A stretch of DNA of 64,000 bases, from assembly GCA_902764825.1 (NCBI GenBank), contig CACWXL010000001.1, positions 372,001 to 436,000 on the forward strand. The letters are read 5' to 3'. The notes under the pieces are model-generated. The model was not told the DNA's origin, did no database searches, and saw only the letters and a program-made list of their open reading frames with translations. How positions within the stretch are numbered: position 1 is the stretch's first letter; each line of letters opens with the position of its first letter. Of the stretch, positions 1 to 8,358 are shown piece by piece. The stretch is from Oscillospiraceae bacterium. Its GTDB lineage: Bacteria; Bacillota; Clostridia; Saccharofermentanales; Saccharofermentanaceae. The position numbers and the translations under genes are program-made.

Positions 1-1174
1 CTCTGACGCCGATATCAAGAGCCTTCTGAGCTGTCATTCTGCCTACTACAAGTACATTCTCGTTCGTAAGGCCGTAGACATCATATGTGCCGCCCTTGCT
101 GCCCATTCTGAGCTTGCCTTCGGAGATAACGATGCCTTCAGGCCAGCCGCCAATGCCCATGCCGTTCTTGTCTTCGTACTGTCCGCCGTTGATACCGCCG
201 ACGCCGCCGTACTTATCGATAAGCTGCTTAAGTGTAAGACCGGCACCGTTATGGTTATAGTTGTCGATCGTGGCGACCATGATCCTTGAAGGATCGTAGA
301 TTACGAGCATCTTGCCGTGATACATCGGGCCGGAGACATCGTGTACTTCGATGCCGTCGCCGTCAGGATCAAGGTCATTTACTGCTGCGGCATCTGCTTC
401 AGACTTCTTTTTCTGCTCAGCTGCCATAGCATTAACAAGTGTCGTATCGGTGATCTCGGAAAAGCCCTGAGTCTTATTGCTGTTCAAGATGGCGTCGATC
501 TCTTCGTCAGTAAGGATCATTCTGGCAAGAACGCCGCCTGCAGAAGATTCCATTACAGAAGGAACGAACTGGTTCCTGAGATGAGGGGAAGGTCCCTTCA
601 TGATGATGCCGAGGAATGTATAAAAACCTGCAAGCACAAGTACAAGTGTAAGCACTGCCGTGCCCATTACTCTTGCAAGATACTTGCCCGTTACGCGTAA
701 GATCTTTCTGGTAAGGAAGGCATTTCTTGCTTTCCTCTGCTGCTCCAATGTTGCAAGCTGCTCTCTTTGAGCGATCCTTCTTGCCACCTGTTCCCTGCCG
801 GCTCTTGCCACAGCAGGCTCAGCTCTCTTAACGGGACGCTGGTCAGGTCTGGAATTATGGGGAACAGAAACCCTTCTGCCCGGATTCTTTACGATCTCGA
901 TCGTCGAATCTTCTGGTTCTACTCTATATGTGCGGGGTCTTGATACAACGAAATCAGTTCCGGAGGGAGCAGCTTCTCGTCCGCTTCCTGCCAGCACCTT
1001 GGGCCTTGCCGTGATCTCGATCTTGCGCTGCTCTGATATCTCGACCATGCGGTCAACAAGACCCATGGCCTCGTCCTTGGACATGCCCTTCATACGGGCC
1101 ATAAGAGCCTCTCTTTTCGAAGGCTCCAGACCGGCTACTATCTTGCGAAATTTAGTAAGATTGTCAGTCTCCAT
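1..1174 (-). CDS. Phosphodiester glycosidase (NAGPA-domain) family membrane protein, partial
   Basis: The reading frame is open from an ATG at 1174 to the left window edge, so about 391 residues are visible and the C-terminus is missing. GAGG lies 5 nt before the ATG. The first ~165 residues are charged and Arg/Gln-rich, residues ~169-192 form one transmembrane helix, and the part after it should be extracytoplasmic. From about residue 280 it matches the NAGPA/phosphodiester glycosidase fold: a VSGPMYHGKMLVIYDPS stretch, then a TLKQLIDKYGGVGGINGG motif typical of these proteins. Family members act on phosphodiester-linked sugars or exopolysaccharide, so a role in envelope polysaccharide processing is inferred. 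The next gene upstream is also on the minus strand, about 160 bases away. The family call is fairly firm; the substrate is unknown. Confidence 0.8.
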   Translation of the reverse strand, partial: METDNLTKFRKIVAGLEPSKREALMARMKGMSKDEAMGLVDRMVEISEQRKIEITARPKVLAGSGREAAPSGTDFVVSRPRTYRVEPEDSTIEIVKNPGRRVSVPHNSRPDQRPVKRAEPAVARAGREQVARRIAQREQLATLEQQRKARNAFLTRKILRVTGKYLARVMGTAVLTLVLVLAGFYTFLGIIMKGPSPHLRNQFVPSVMESSAGGVLARMILTDEEIDAILNSNKTQGFSEITDTTLVNAMAAEQKKKSEADAAAVNDLDPDGDGIEVHDVSGPMYHGKMLVIYDPSRIMVATIDNYNHNGAGLTLKQLIDKYGGVGGINGGQYEDKNGMGIGGWPEGIVISEGKLRMGSKGGTYDVYGLTNENVLVVGRMTAQKALDIGVR

Positions 1175-1335
1175 AAATACCTCAAATACATGCAAAAACG
1201 CATTTCTTTTTGATCAGTTATTTTGGAGTATAGCATAAGCCCTTTATATAACAGGCGCGCGAAAAGATAATGTCAAGAAACTGTAATATGCCCTATATTA
1301 CAAGCTTTGTAACATTGTTATGCAAATAGCGGAAG

Positions 1336-2010
1336 TTAGCGGGAAACGCCGACGATCTTAGGTATGAATCCTATTACGAAATGGATCAGGATGCTTCCCC
1401 AGACGGACTTGTTCTTCTCATAAAGATAACCTGTCAGAGCGCAGAGGATCGCTGCTCCGAACATCATCGGAAGCTCATATCCCATGTGAATGACGAAGAA
1501 GAACAGAGCGGTCATCCAGACCGTAAAATGCTTGTTGTATTTCTTGCAGGATGCAGTTATGTTATCCTCGACAACACCCTTTACGAAGATTTCCTGCAAT
1601 ACAGCGCTGATGGGATAGAACCAGCGCATATATGTGCCCAGATAAAGTCCGAACCAGGGCTTCTCCGCATAACCCGGAATAAAGACATTCTGTACCATGC
1701 GTACGACGATAAGGCCGATGATGAGGCCTACGCTGATGATGCCGCTGATTATGAGGTCATTCTTGACTCTCTCTTTGCCGGGATTTAAACACTCGAAATG
1801 GATCTTGAATCTGGTGAAGACTGCAAATATCACCGTAAGTATGACAAAGTATCCTTCCATCATTCTGGTAAGGATATAGGCATTATCCTCTACAAGCGGC
1901 GCACCGACCACATGAGGAAATATCTTTATGGCGACAACCTGGCAGGCTACTGATACAAGTAAGAACAGCAGAGTTGATAATGCAGGTGTCAGTCTTTTCC
2001 TGATCGTCAT
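1336..2010 (-). CDS. CPBP-like integral membrane protein with altered active-site motif
   Basis: I chose the ATG at 2010 (224 residues) because AGGGAG precedes it by 8 nt; an ATG at 2049 in the same frame has no such site. The protein is very hydrophobic, with about six membrane segments. Its C-terminal half resembles CPBP intramembrane proteases (Abi/CAAX family): a motif LQEIFVKGV where family members have EExxxR, then FFVIHMG (FxxxH), then SILIHFVIG (the last histidine motif). The first Glu of the pair is Gln and the Arg is Lys, so catalysis may be lost or changed. CPBP proteins are known for prenyl-protein processing, bacteriocin self-immunity and regulation. It lies between the NAGPA gene and a tRNA cluster, not obviously in an operon. 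Confidence 0.7.
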   Translation of the reverse strand: MTIRKRLTPALSTLLFLLVSVACQVVAIKIFPHVVGAPLVEDNAYILTRMMEGYFVILTVIFAVFTRFKIHFECLNPGKERVKNDLIISGIISVGLIIGLIVVRMVQNVFIPGYAEKPWFGLYLGTYMRWFYPISAVLQEIFVKGVVEDNITASCKKYNKHFTVWMTALFFFVIHMGYELPMMFGAAILCALTGYLYEKNKSVWGSILIHFVIGFIPKIVGVSR

Positions 2011-2085
2011 AAATAATCTCCCTATATGCAAAAGCTCTTCCTTTTGCAATTATATCCGGCAAAAGAAAGAGCTTCTAACGCTTTT

Positions 2086-2161
2086 TGGTGCTCAGAGACA
2101 GAATCGAACTGCCGACACGGGGATTTTCAGTCCCCTGCTCTACCGACTGAGCTATCTGAGC
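2086..2161 (-). tRNA. tRNA-Phe (GAA)
   Basis: A 76-nt cloverleaf including an encoded CCA end. The anticodon loop reads CTGAAAA inside a GGGGA/TCCCC stem, giving anticodon GAA. The T-arm has the usual GTTCGATT. It is the last of three tRNAs read on the minus strand. Confidence 0.97.
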
Positions 2162-2168
2162 AAGAGTT

Positions 2169-2197
2169 AGGCCGAACACCTTAAAAGTGTTCGGCCT
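2169..2197. repeat. Perfect 11-bp inverted repeat between tRNA-Asp and tRNA-Phe
   Basis: Arms AGGCCGAACAC and GTGTTCGGCCT are separated by 7 nt. Neither strand has a T-run after the hairpin, so it does not look like a normal intrinsic terminator. It lies in the 44-nt spacer between two tRNAs of one transcript and could be an RNA-processing hairpin; that role is inference. Confidence 0.8.
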
Positions 2198-2205
2198 AAA
2201 GTTAA

Positions 2206-2283
2206 TGGCGACGCAGAAGGGGCTCGAACCCTCGACCTCCAGCGTGACAGGCTGGCATTCTAACCAGGCTGAACTACTGCGCC
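2206..2283 (-). tRNA. tRNA-Asp (GTC)
   Basis: A 78-nt cloverleaf including encoded CCA. The anticodon loop CTGTCAC is closed by a CCAGC/GCTGG stem, giving GTC. The acceptor stem pairs GGCGCAG with CTGCGTC, with one G-T pair, and the discriminator is G as expected for tRNA-Asp. Confidence 0.97.
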
Positions 2284-2290
2284 GTACCAT

Positions 2291-2366
2291 TGGTGGAAAC
2301 TACAGGGCTCGAACCTGTGACCCTCTGCTTGTAAGGCAGATGCTCTCCCAGCTGAGCTAAGCTTCC
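2291..2366 (-). tRNA. tRNA-Val (TAC)
   Basis: A 76-nt cloverleaf including encoded CCA. The anticodon loop CTTACAA is closed by a CTGC/GCAG stem, giving TAC. It is the first of three tRNAs on the minus strand, 7 nt upstream of tRNA-Asp. Confidence 0.97.
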
Positions 2367-2455
2367 GTTAGCCACACCTTTATTCAAAGCGCGAATGAAT
2401 TATAAACCGAATACCGAAGATATGTCAACAACTATTTTCAGGAAAAATCAAAACT

Positions 2456-2480
2456 ATTGAAAATTAAGGCTCAAAGCCTT
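2456..2480 (-). terminator. Possible intrinsic terminator after the CPBP gene
   Basis: Read on the minus strand, AAGGCT-TTG-AGCCTT is followed by AATTTTC. The stem is only 6 bp and the T-run short, so it is weak. It follows the hairpin repeat at 2481-2520. Confidence 0.4.
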
Positions 2481-2520
2481 ATATGTTGCCTTCTGTGCGG
2501 ACAGAAAGAGCAACATTTGA
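2481..2520 (+). repeat. Dispersed hairpin repeat, copy 1
   Basis: The sequence folds as ATGTTGC...TTCTGT-GCGG-ACAGAA...GCAACAT, an imperfect stem-loop. A closely related hairpin is at 18411-18447. Both are followed on the plus strand by a GGCAACAA(A/T)TC(C)TTAAC(C/G)GT-like segment, so the similarity goes beyond the palindrome. Both copies are intergenic. Confidence 0.6.
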
Positions 2521-2557
2521 GGCAACAATTCTTAACCGTCAGCCCATGTGTAACAGC

Positions 2558-3451
2558 TTATGCGCGCTTTTTCGCCGTTGTGACCAAAATTATTACTGCC
2601 AGTACTATGACCGGAAGGCATCCGAGAAGCCCGAAGCAGTTAGGTCCAAGCACCGACAGATGCTGATTGCCGCTCTTTAACAGGAACATCAAAGGCATCG
2701 CGGATGCGTTCATTGATGCATGCATGAGCGAAGGGATCCAGATGCAGCCTGTCTTCTCATAGAAATGATCGATGAGAATGCCGAAAGCACAAAGCGTTAT
2801 GCAGATCATGACAGGTCCGAGGAACGGTTTTCCGAAATAACCGTCTTCATAGAAATAATTGCCGAGTATTACCAGAGGCCAGTGCCAGATGCCCCAGAGA
2901 GCGCCTCCGATAAGCCTTCCGGCGACGGGACCGAGCTTCTCCTTAAGGAAAGGATACATGACTCCCCTCCACCCTGCCTCTTCGCCAAGGCTCGGCAGGA
3001 TCTGCGATATCGGAAGAAATGTCAGGGACATGATAATTACAACGGCAAGAACAATACTAAGATTTATATCCGCACTGGAGAATGCCTCTTTTGTCTCAGA
3101 GGGCATCATCGCCAGATAGCCGTCCAGAGACACGCCAAACGCATCTTGGTTGAAAATGAAGAATATCCCTGCTCCGATCCAGCTTAAGATCTGAGGGCCT
3201 GCCAGAGCGCCTAAAAGGTATTTAACAGAGAACTTCGGCTTCCATCCCAACTTCTTGAAAGGAAGACGCGCAATAAGGACTGCGATCAAAGGAATGAAGA
3301 TCGCTATAAATCTGAACAGAAACAGGCAAAGGATGGTATTCCCGCTCTTATATGCCAGACCTGCAATCGTTAAAGGTATGTATGCCGCCAAAAAAGCGAC
3401 AATCATAAATATTCCGAACTTTTTATTCGTAATCTCATTAGGGTTTATCAT
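2558..3451 (-). CDS. CPBP family intramembrane glutamic endopeptidase
   Basis: A 297-residue polytopic membrane protein with about eight hydrophobic segments. It carries the full CPBP signature: SLGEEAGWRGVMYP (EExxxR), LWGIWHWPLV (the FxxxH-type motif) and LMHASMNASAM (the last His). The usual family length is 220-310. AAGGAG lies 8 nt before the ATG. It starts 25 nt after the stop of an XRE regulator, so the two form one transcription unit, a common pairing. By family it cleaves within or near the membrane; prenylated proteins, peptides or bacteriocin immunity are possible roles, and the substrate here cannot be told. Confidence 0.88.
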   Translation of the reverse strand: MINPNEITNKKFGIFMIVAFLAAYIPLTIAGLAYKSGNTILCLFLFRFIAIFIPLIAVLIARLPFKKLGWKPKFSVKYLLGALAGPQILSWIGAGIFFIFNQDAFGVSLDGYLAMMPSETKEAFSSADINLSIVLAVVIIMSLTFLPISQILPSLGEEAGWRGVMYPFLKEKLGPVAGRLIGGALWGIWHWPLVILGNYFYEDGYFGKPFLGPVMICITLCAFGILIDHFYEKTGCIWIPSLMHASMNASAMPLMFLLKSGNQHLSVLGPNCFGLLGCLPVIVLAVIILVTTAKKRA

Positions 3452-3476
3452 GTTGTTTCTCCTTGGGGATCAGAGG

Positions 3477-3992
3477 TCAGCCGTTTGAATTGCCGAGTTT
3501 GGAATGCTTCCATTCTGCAAACTTCTTGAAATTCCTTCCGGTAATGATTATTCCGAGGATCAGTGCACCGAACATTATTCCAAGCAGAACACCTTCTGCA
3601 AAGGAATAAAGGACTGATTCCGTCTCCGGTCCGAAGAATACTCCGAGAATATAAAGTGCGCCGCATACAGTCGCACAGATGAAGAGTATCTGCATCCTCT
3701 TCATAACCTTATTCATGTGATCATCAGTATAATCTGCTGCCTTGAGCATTGTTTCCTTAAGATCCTTATCCATAGTCTCGCTTTTCCTTTCGCCATCGAA
3801 GATTTCTCTCAGATCGACGTCGTAAAGATCTGCAAGCTCGACCAGAATGGAGAGATCCGGAAGATTGCTTCCCGTCTCCCATCTTGAGACAGTCCTTCTG
3901 GAGACATTCATCTTATCTGCCAGTTCTTCCTGGGTAAGATCCTTCTCCTTGCGAAGTGTCTTAAGAAATTCACCGATCTTCTGCTGATCCAT
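3477..3992 (-). CDS. XRE-family transcriptional regulator with C-terminal membrane anchor
   Basis: I set the start at the ATG at 3992 (171 residues) because AAGGAGG precedes it; an in-frame ATG at 4067 lacks a site. Residues ~5-60 form an HTH_3/Cro-C1 domain: LRKEKDLTQEELADKMNV, then SRRTVSRWETGSNLPDL, where the recognition helix lies. Two hydrophobic segments follow (around 99-117 and 128-148), so the DNA-binding head is tethered to the membrane. This layout is common in Firmicutes regulators paired with small membrane proteins. It directly precedes the CPBP protease gene and probably controls that operon. What it senses is unknown. Confidence 0.88.
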   Translation of the reverse strand: MDQQKIGEFLKTLRKEKDLTQEELADKMNVSRRTVSRWETGSNLPDLSILVELADLYDVDLREIFDGERKSETMDKDLKETMLKAADYTDDHMNKVMKRMQILFICATVCGALYILGVFFGPETESVLYSFAEGVLLGIMFGALILGIIITGRNFKKFAEWKHSKLGNSNG

Positions 3993-4107
3993 TTCCGTAC
4001 GCCTCCTTGAGTGATGGCCTGAGTCTATGGTTTTTCGAGCTCGAAAAACAGGACACAAAACGGGCAAACGCCCTGTTCAGGCTAATGAGACACCATATGT
4101 CCCATTC

Positions 4108-4587
4108 TTATTTTCTGGAATAGTATAGATAGATAAATGCTTCAGTCTCGCTCTCAATGGAAATTATATACACGATATTCTCAGTGGAATTCTCTTTGAT
4201 CGTAGATCCGAGCACCCACACAAATGACCCTTGTGCAGGATTCGGTTTAATGCCGACATTTGTCAGAACATCAGCCTCATACTGCTTATACTGGTCATAA
4301 TCGAATATCTGGCCCTTACCGCCGTATACATTTGCCAGTGTGATGATGTAACCCGCCGCATCACCGTCTTTGATCTTAAGCTTCGCTTCATAAGCAGCAC
4401 GCGCATAAAGGAAACCTACCTTATTCATCTTGACGACTTCAAGGTTGTCATCCCGGCTCACATCGTAAAGATTGGTCCTTTGGAGCAATGCACTGTTCCT
4501 GTCATAAATAAACCCGACGATAAGAACGATTACCATAATGACCGTAACAACTACCAGGATAATGTCTTTCTTACTCTTCATGATCAT
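4108..4587 (-). CDS. Unknown protein with one N-terminal membrane segment
   Basis: 159 residues from the first ATG. That ATG overlaps the tatD stop (ATGA), so it is translationally coupled to tatD; GGAG lies 4 nt before it, and a second ATG two codons on is better spaced. Residues ~8-27 are a hydrophobic helix (KKDIILVVVTVIMVIVLIVG) and could be a signal anchor. The remaining ~130 residues look like a small globular extracytoplasmic domain rich in beta-forming stretches such as ENIVYIISI. No family is recognised. Confidence 0.75.
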   Translation of the reverse strand: MIMKSKKDIILVVVTVIMVIVLIVGFIYDRNSALLQRTNLYDVSRDDNLEVVKMNKVGFLYARAAYEAKLKIKDGDAAGYIITLANVYGGKGQIFDYDQYKQYEADVLTNVGIKPNPAQGSFVWVLGSTIKENSTENIVYIISIESETEAFIYLYYSRK

Positions 4588-5429
4588 TCAACTCCATATA
4601 GCTTCTTGCCGTTATCATAGGTTATTTGCGCCGCTTCATCAATAGTAACGCCCTTGATCTCTGCTATCCTGGCACATACGAAGGCCACATGACACGGCTC
4701 GTTTATGAGTCCCCTGTTGGGCTCAGGTGTCAGATAAGGGCTGTCAGTCTCGATTACGATCCTGTCCCACGGAGTGTTAAGAGCCACTTCAGGCGTCTTC
4801 TTGTTGTTCTTGAAAGTAACCGGTCCGTCAAAACCGATATAGAACCCCATCTTAACAAGCTCCTGAGAAGCCTCTAAAGAGCACGAACAGCAATGGCACA
4901 CACCGGGAAGGCTCCTAAGTCTCCCCTCTTTGTAAAAGCGCCTTAAGATGTCCAGGCAGTCACCCGTCGCTTCACGCTCGTGAAGGATTATCGGGATATC
5001 GTATTCATATGCAAGTGCGAGCTGCTTTTCGAAAACATCTCTTTGGACAGATCTCTCGGACAGATCATAGTAATAGTCGAGCCCGATCTCGCCTAACGCC
5101 ATGATCTTTTGCGTCCTGCGGGTCTCCAGTGCGCTTCTTAAGTACTCTTCGGTATCTTTGGTATACGTTTTCGCTTCATGCGGATGAACGCCTACAGAGG
5201 CATACAGAGTGACTTCAGAGAAGCCGTCGTACTTATTTGCCATATCAACGGCGATACGGCTTGTCTCTTCCGAATCGGCAGGGATAAGCACGCTCGTAAC
5301 ACCGGAAGCCCTGCACCTTTGCAGGATGTCTTCCGTTGTCACGTTATTTGCGTCAAATTTTCTGTCGTAGATATGCGCGTGAGTGTCAAAGAACTTGGCG
5401 CTGCCGCTGTAGTAAACGGGATCTCTCAC
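4584..5429 (-). CDS. tatD: TatD family metal-dependent hydrolase (DNase)
   Basis: 281 residues. The TIM-barrel metal ligands are visible: FDTHAHIYD (HxH) near the N-terminus, ALGEIGLDYYYD with the bridging Glu, LHERE and CHCCS in the middle, and ETDSPYLTPE near the end. TatD proteins are metal-dependent 3'-5' exonucleases or D-aminoacyl-tRNA-like hydrolases in the cytoplasm. It starts with GTG 4 nt after the metG stop, with no clear ribosome site of its own, so it is probably coupled to metG. metG-tatD adjacency is the same as Bacillus subtilis metS-yabD. Confidence 0.95.
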   Translation of the reverse strand: MRDPVYYSGSAKFFDTHAHIYDRKFDANNVTTEDILQRCRASGVTSVLIPADSEETSRIAVDMANKYDGFSEVTLYASVGVHPHEAKTYTKDTEEYLRSALETRRTQKIMALGEIGLDYYYDLSERSVQRDVFEKQLALAYEYDIPIILHEREATGDCLDILRRFYKEGRLRSLPGVCHCCSCSLEASQELVKMGFYIGFDGPVTFKNNKKTPEVALNTPWDRIVIETDSPYLTPEPNRGLINEPCHVAFVCARIAEIKGVTIDEAAQITYDNGKKLYGVE

Positions 5430-5435
5430 GGTCTT

Positions 5436-7373
5436 TTACGAAATATCGGAACCCGGCAGTACGGAGTCGTCGAACTCGACAACGCGGTAACCGTCACCGT
5501 ACTTAACGGAGAGGATCATGCCGTTGCTCTCAAGGCCCATCATCTTTCTGGGCTCCAAGTTAACGATCATCGCAAGTGTCTTGCCGATAAGGTCTTCAGG
5601 CTTGTAGTACTTGGCGATGCCTGAGAGCACCTGTCTCTCGCCGAATCCGTCATCGACCTTGAACTTTAAGAGCTTGTCGGACTTCTCGACCTTCTCGCAT
5701 GAGAGAACCTTAACGGCTCTCAAGTCCAGAGCAGCGAAGTTATCGAACTTCGTAAGAGGCTTTAAGGGCTCTAAGTTCTTACCCTTCTCCTCTTCTGCAG
5801 GGAACATTTTGTTGAGCTCATCGATCTCCTTGTCGATATCAATTCTCGGGAAGAGAACGTCACCCTTCTTAACTGTTACATCAGCAGCAAGAGCATGTCT
5901 TACCTTTGTGGAATCCCAAGTTGTGTTGGACTCGTCAGCACCGATCTGCTCAAAGATCTTAGGTGATGTATGAGGCATTACGGGCTCTAAGAGGATAGCA
6001 ACACGTCTTATCGCATCGAGCAGGTTGTAAAGGACTGCAGCAAGTCTCGGCTTGGCAGTCTCATCCTTTGCAAGCTTCCAGGGCTCATTCTCATCGATAT
6101 ACTTGTTAGCTCTTGCAATGACACTGAAGATCTTTGCAAGGCCTTCGGAGAAACGCATTGTCTCGAATGTATCGGATACAAAATCCGGGAGTGCATCTAA
6201 CTGCTCGAGCAGATCGTTGTCGGCATCCGTGAATTCCTTGTCAACAGGAAGCGTGCCGTCAAAATACTTGATGGCCATTGCAACCGTTCTCGAAACAAGG
6301 TTGCCCAGGTCGTTTGCGAGGTCAGAGTTGATCCTTGCAAACATCTGCTCATTCGAATAAGGACAGTCAGAACCGAATACCATCTCTCTTAAGAGGTGAT
6401 ATCTCAGAGCATCAACGCCGTATCTCTCGCAAAGCACGAAAGGATCGATAACGTTGCCCTTTGACTTACTCATCTTGCCGCCGTCAAATGTGATCCAGCC
6501 GTGACCGTAAACCTTCTTAGGAAGGGGCTCACCCAATGCCATGAGGAATGCAGGCCAGATGAGCGAGTGGAATCTTACGATCTCCTTGGCCATTACGTGT
6601 GCATCAGCAGGCCAGTACTTCTCGTAATCGTTGTAAGTATCGTTCATGAAGCCCAAAAGCGAGATATAGTTCGTAAGTGCGTCCATCCATACATAAATGT
6701 AGTGGCCTTCGTCGATCGTAACCGGGATGCCCCACTTAACGCTCGTTCTTGATACGCAGAGGTCCTGGAGCCCCGGCTCGATGAAGTTGTTGATCATCTC
6801 ATTAACTCTGGACTTAGGCTCAAGGAAATTCTTCTCAGGATCCAGGAGGAGTTCTTTAAGCCTGGGGCCGAACTCGGAAAGCTTGAAGAAATAAGCCTCC
6901 TCGGAAGCCTCTGTTACTTCTCTTCCGCAGTCAGGACACTTGCCGTCAACGAGCTGGCTCTCTGTCCAGAAAGATTCACAGGGTGTGCAGTACTTGCCTG
7001 TGTAAGTTCCCTTGTAGATGTAACCGTCGTTGTAGAGCTTCTCGAACATGTTCTGAACGGTCTTGATATGGTAATCGTCAGTAGTTCTGACGAATCTGTC
7101 GTACTTGATGCCTAATGTTGCCCAGAGCTTCTTGAAGTTTGCGACGATATCGTCAACATAGGCCTTAGGCGTAACACCCATCTCCTGCGCTTTCTTCTCG
7201 ATCTTCTGACCGTGCTCGTCTGTACCTGTGGAGAACATTACATCATAGCCCTGCATTCGCTTCATTCTCGCGATAGCATCGCATGCGAGAGTCGAATAGC
7301 AATGTCCGATATGCGGATTGCCCGACGGATAATAGATCGGTGTCGTGATGTAGAATGTCTTCTTTTCTGCCAT
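5436..7373 (-). CDS. metG: Methionyl-tRNA synthetase
   Basis: 645 residues, the full length for the form with a C-terminal tRNA-binding domain. It charges tRNA-Met. The class I signature is HIGH at 21-24 and KMSKSKGN near residue 305. A zinc-binding insert carries CTPC and CPDC. The last ~105 residues (FDNFAALDLRAVKVLS onward) form an OB-fold Trbp111/EMAP-like domain. AGGAGG precedes the ATG. A strong promoter lies at 7423-7451. No T-box leader is visible between 7374 and 7540. tatD and a small membrane-protein gene follow in the same operon. Confidence 0.98.
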   Translation of the reverse strand: MAEKKTFYITTPIYYPSGNPHIGHCYSTLACDAIARMKRMQGYDVMFSTGTDEHGQKIEKKAQEMGVTPKAYVDDIVANFKKLWATLGIKYDRFVRTTDDYHIKTVQNMFEKLYNDGYIYKGTYTGKYCTPCESFWTESQLVDGKCPDCGREVTEASEEAYFFKLSEFGPRLKELLLDPEKNFLEPKSRVNEMINNFIEPGLQDLCVSRTSVKWGIPVTIDEGHYIYVWMDALTNYISLLGFMNDTYNDYEKYWPADAHVMAKEIVRFHSLIWPAFLMALGEPLPKKVYGHGWITFDGGKMSKSKGNVIDPFVLCERYGVDALRYHLLREMVFGSDCPYSNEQMFARINSDLANDLGNLVSRTVAMAIKYFDGTLPVDKEFTDADNDLLEQLDALPDFVSDTFETMRFSEGLAKIFSVIARANKYIDENEPWKLAKDETAKPRLAAVLYNLLDAIRRVAILLEPVMPHTSPKIFEQIGADESNTTWDSTKVRHALAADVTVKKGDVLFPRIDIDKEIDELNKMFPAEEEKGKNLEPLKPLTKFDNFAALDLRAVKVLSCEKVEKSDKLLKFKVDDGFGERQVLSGIAKYYKPEDLIGKTLAMIVNLEPRKMMGLESNGMILSVKYGDGYRVVEFDDSVLPGSDIS

Positions 7374-7422
7374 GATGTTCCTCCTCGCGCGTATATATTA
7401 TTAGTCTGCGCGTAATTAAAAG

Positions 7423-7451
7423 ATTATAGTTATTTATCCCGATGTTTTCAA
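7423..7451 (-). promoter_or_regulatory. Sigma-A-type promoter for metG
   Basis: Minus strand: -35 TTGAAA (7446-7451), 17-nt spacer, -10 TATAAT (7423-7428). It gives a leader of about 45 nt before the metG ATG. The rest of 7374-7539 shows GC-rich inverted segments but no clear T-box or riboswitch. Confidence 0.75.
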
Positions 7452-7539
7452 GAAGCAGGGATTTTATCCGTGCAGAAGCCCGCATCCGGGCATCAGAGGC
7501 GCCCGGGCAGCGCTCATCGAAAATACCGCCGTTTAAAGA

Positions 7540-8358
7540 TCAGAGTTCGCTTGCCATCTTATAGGCTTCCTTCTTGTTCATGCCGGTATATTCGGATACT
7601 ACGGCGGCGATGTCCTTTGAAGACATGCCCTTTTCCTTCAACAGAGCAATAAGAGCCGTGCCGTCACCGGCTGCTGCCATTGTCTTCTGTTCAAGGGGCT
7701 CTAAACAGATGCAGAATTCGCCGCGGGGCTCATTCGAGCCATAATAAGCGACTGCCTCAGACACAGTCATACGGAGGACTTCCTCATATTTCTTGGTAAG
7801 TTCGCGACACAAAGAGATCCTGCTACCGCCAAATCCGGCTTCAACAAGTTCATCGAGGAGCTTCTTTAAACGGTGGGGCGCCTCGTAAAGAACGATCGTC
7901 TCCCCTATCAAGGTCAGAGCCTTCAATCGCTCACGCCTCTTTGAACCCTCCGAAGGCAGGAATCCTTCAAAGTGGAAATATCTTGTATCAAGACCCGAAA
8001 TGCTCAAAGCCGCAGTAACAGCGGACGGCCCGGGAATGACAGACACATCAATGCCGTTTGAAGCTGCAAGTGACGCAAGATCTGCACCGGGGTCACTGAT
8101 CGCGGGCATACCGGCATCGGACACCTGTGCAACAGTAAGACCCTGCTTCAAAAGATCGAGGATCCCGTTGCCGCTTGCGGCCTTGTTGTGCTCGTGGTAA
8201 GCGATCAGGCGCTTGCCCGTGATACCGAGCTGGGATAAAAGGATCCCGGTGACTCTTGTATCCTCACATGCAATAACATCAGCGCCCTTTAGCACTTCGC
8301 ATGCTCTGGGCGACATATCATCGATATTTCCGATGGGTGTTCCGACTAGATAAAGCAA
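7540..8358 (-). CDS. rsmI: 16S rRNA (cytidine-1402-2'-O)-methyltransferase
   Basis: 272 residues, the normal length. Signature segments of the tetrapyrrole-methylase fold RsmI family: LVGTPIGNIDDMSPRA at the start, ACEDTR, AYHEHN and SDAGMPAISDPGADL. It methylates the ribose of C1402 in the decoding centre using SAM. The start is TTG at 8358, with GAGGAGGA 9 nt upstream; it overlaps the trmN6 stop by 13 nt, so the two are translationally coupled. This is the B. subtilis yabB-yabC arrangement. Confidence 0.95.
   Translation of the reverse strand: MLYLVGTPIGNIDDMSPRACEVLKGADVIACEDTRVTGILLSQLGITGKRLIAYHEHNKAASGNGILDLLKQGLTVAQVSDAGMPAISDPGADLASLAASNGIDVSVIPGPSAVTAALSISGLDTRYFHFEGFLPSEGSKRRERLKALTLIGETIVLYEAPHRLKKLLDELVEAGFGGSRISLCRELTKKYEEVLRMTVSEAVAYYGSNEPRGEFCICLEPLEQKTMAAAGDGTALIALLKEKGMSSKDIAAVVSEYTGMNKKEAYKMASEL

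Noticed and set aside
317..700. A 127-codon plus-strand frame over the NAGPA gene
   Set aside because: The minus-strand gene has clear family motifs and continuous coding; the plus frame has none.
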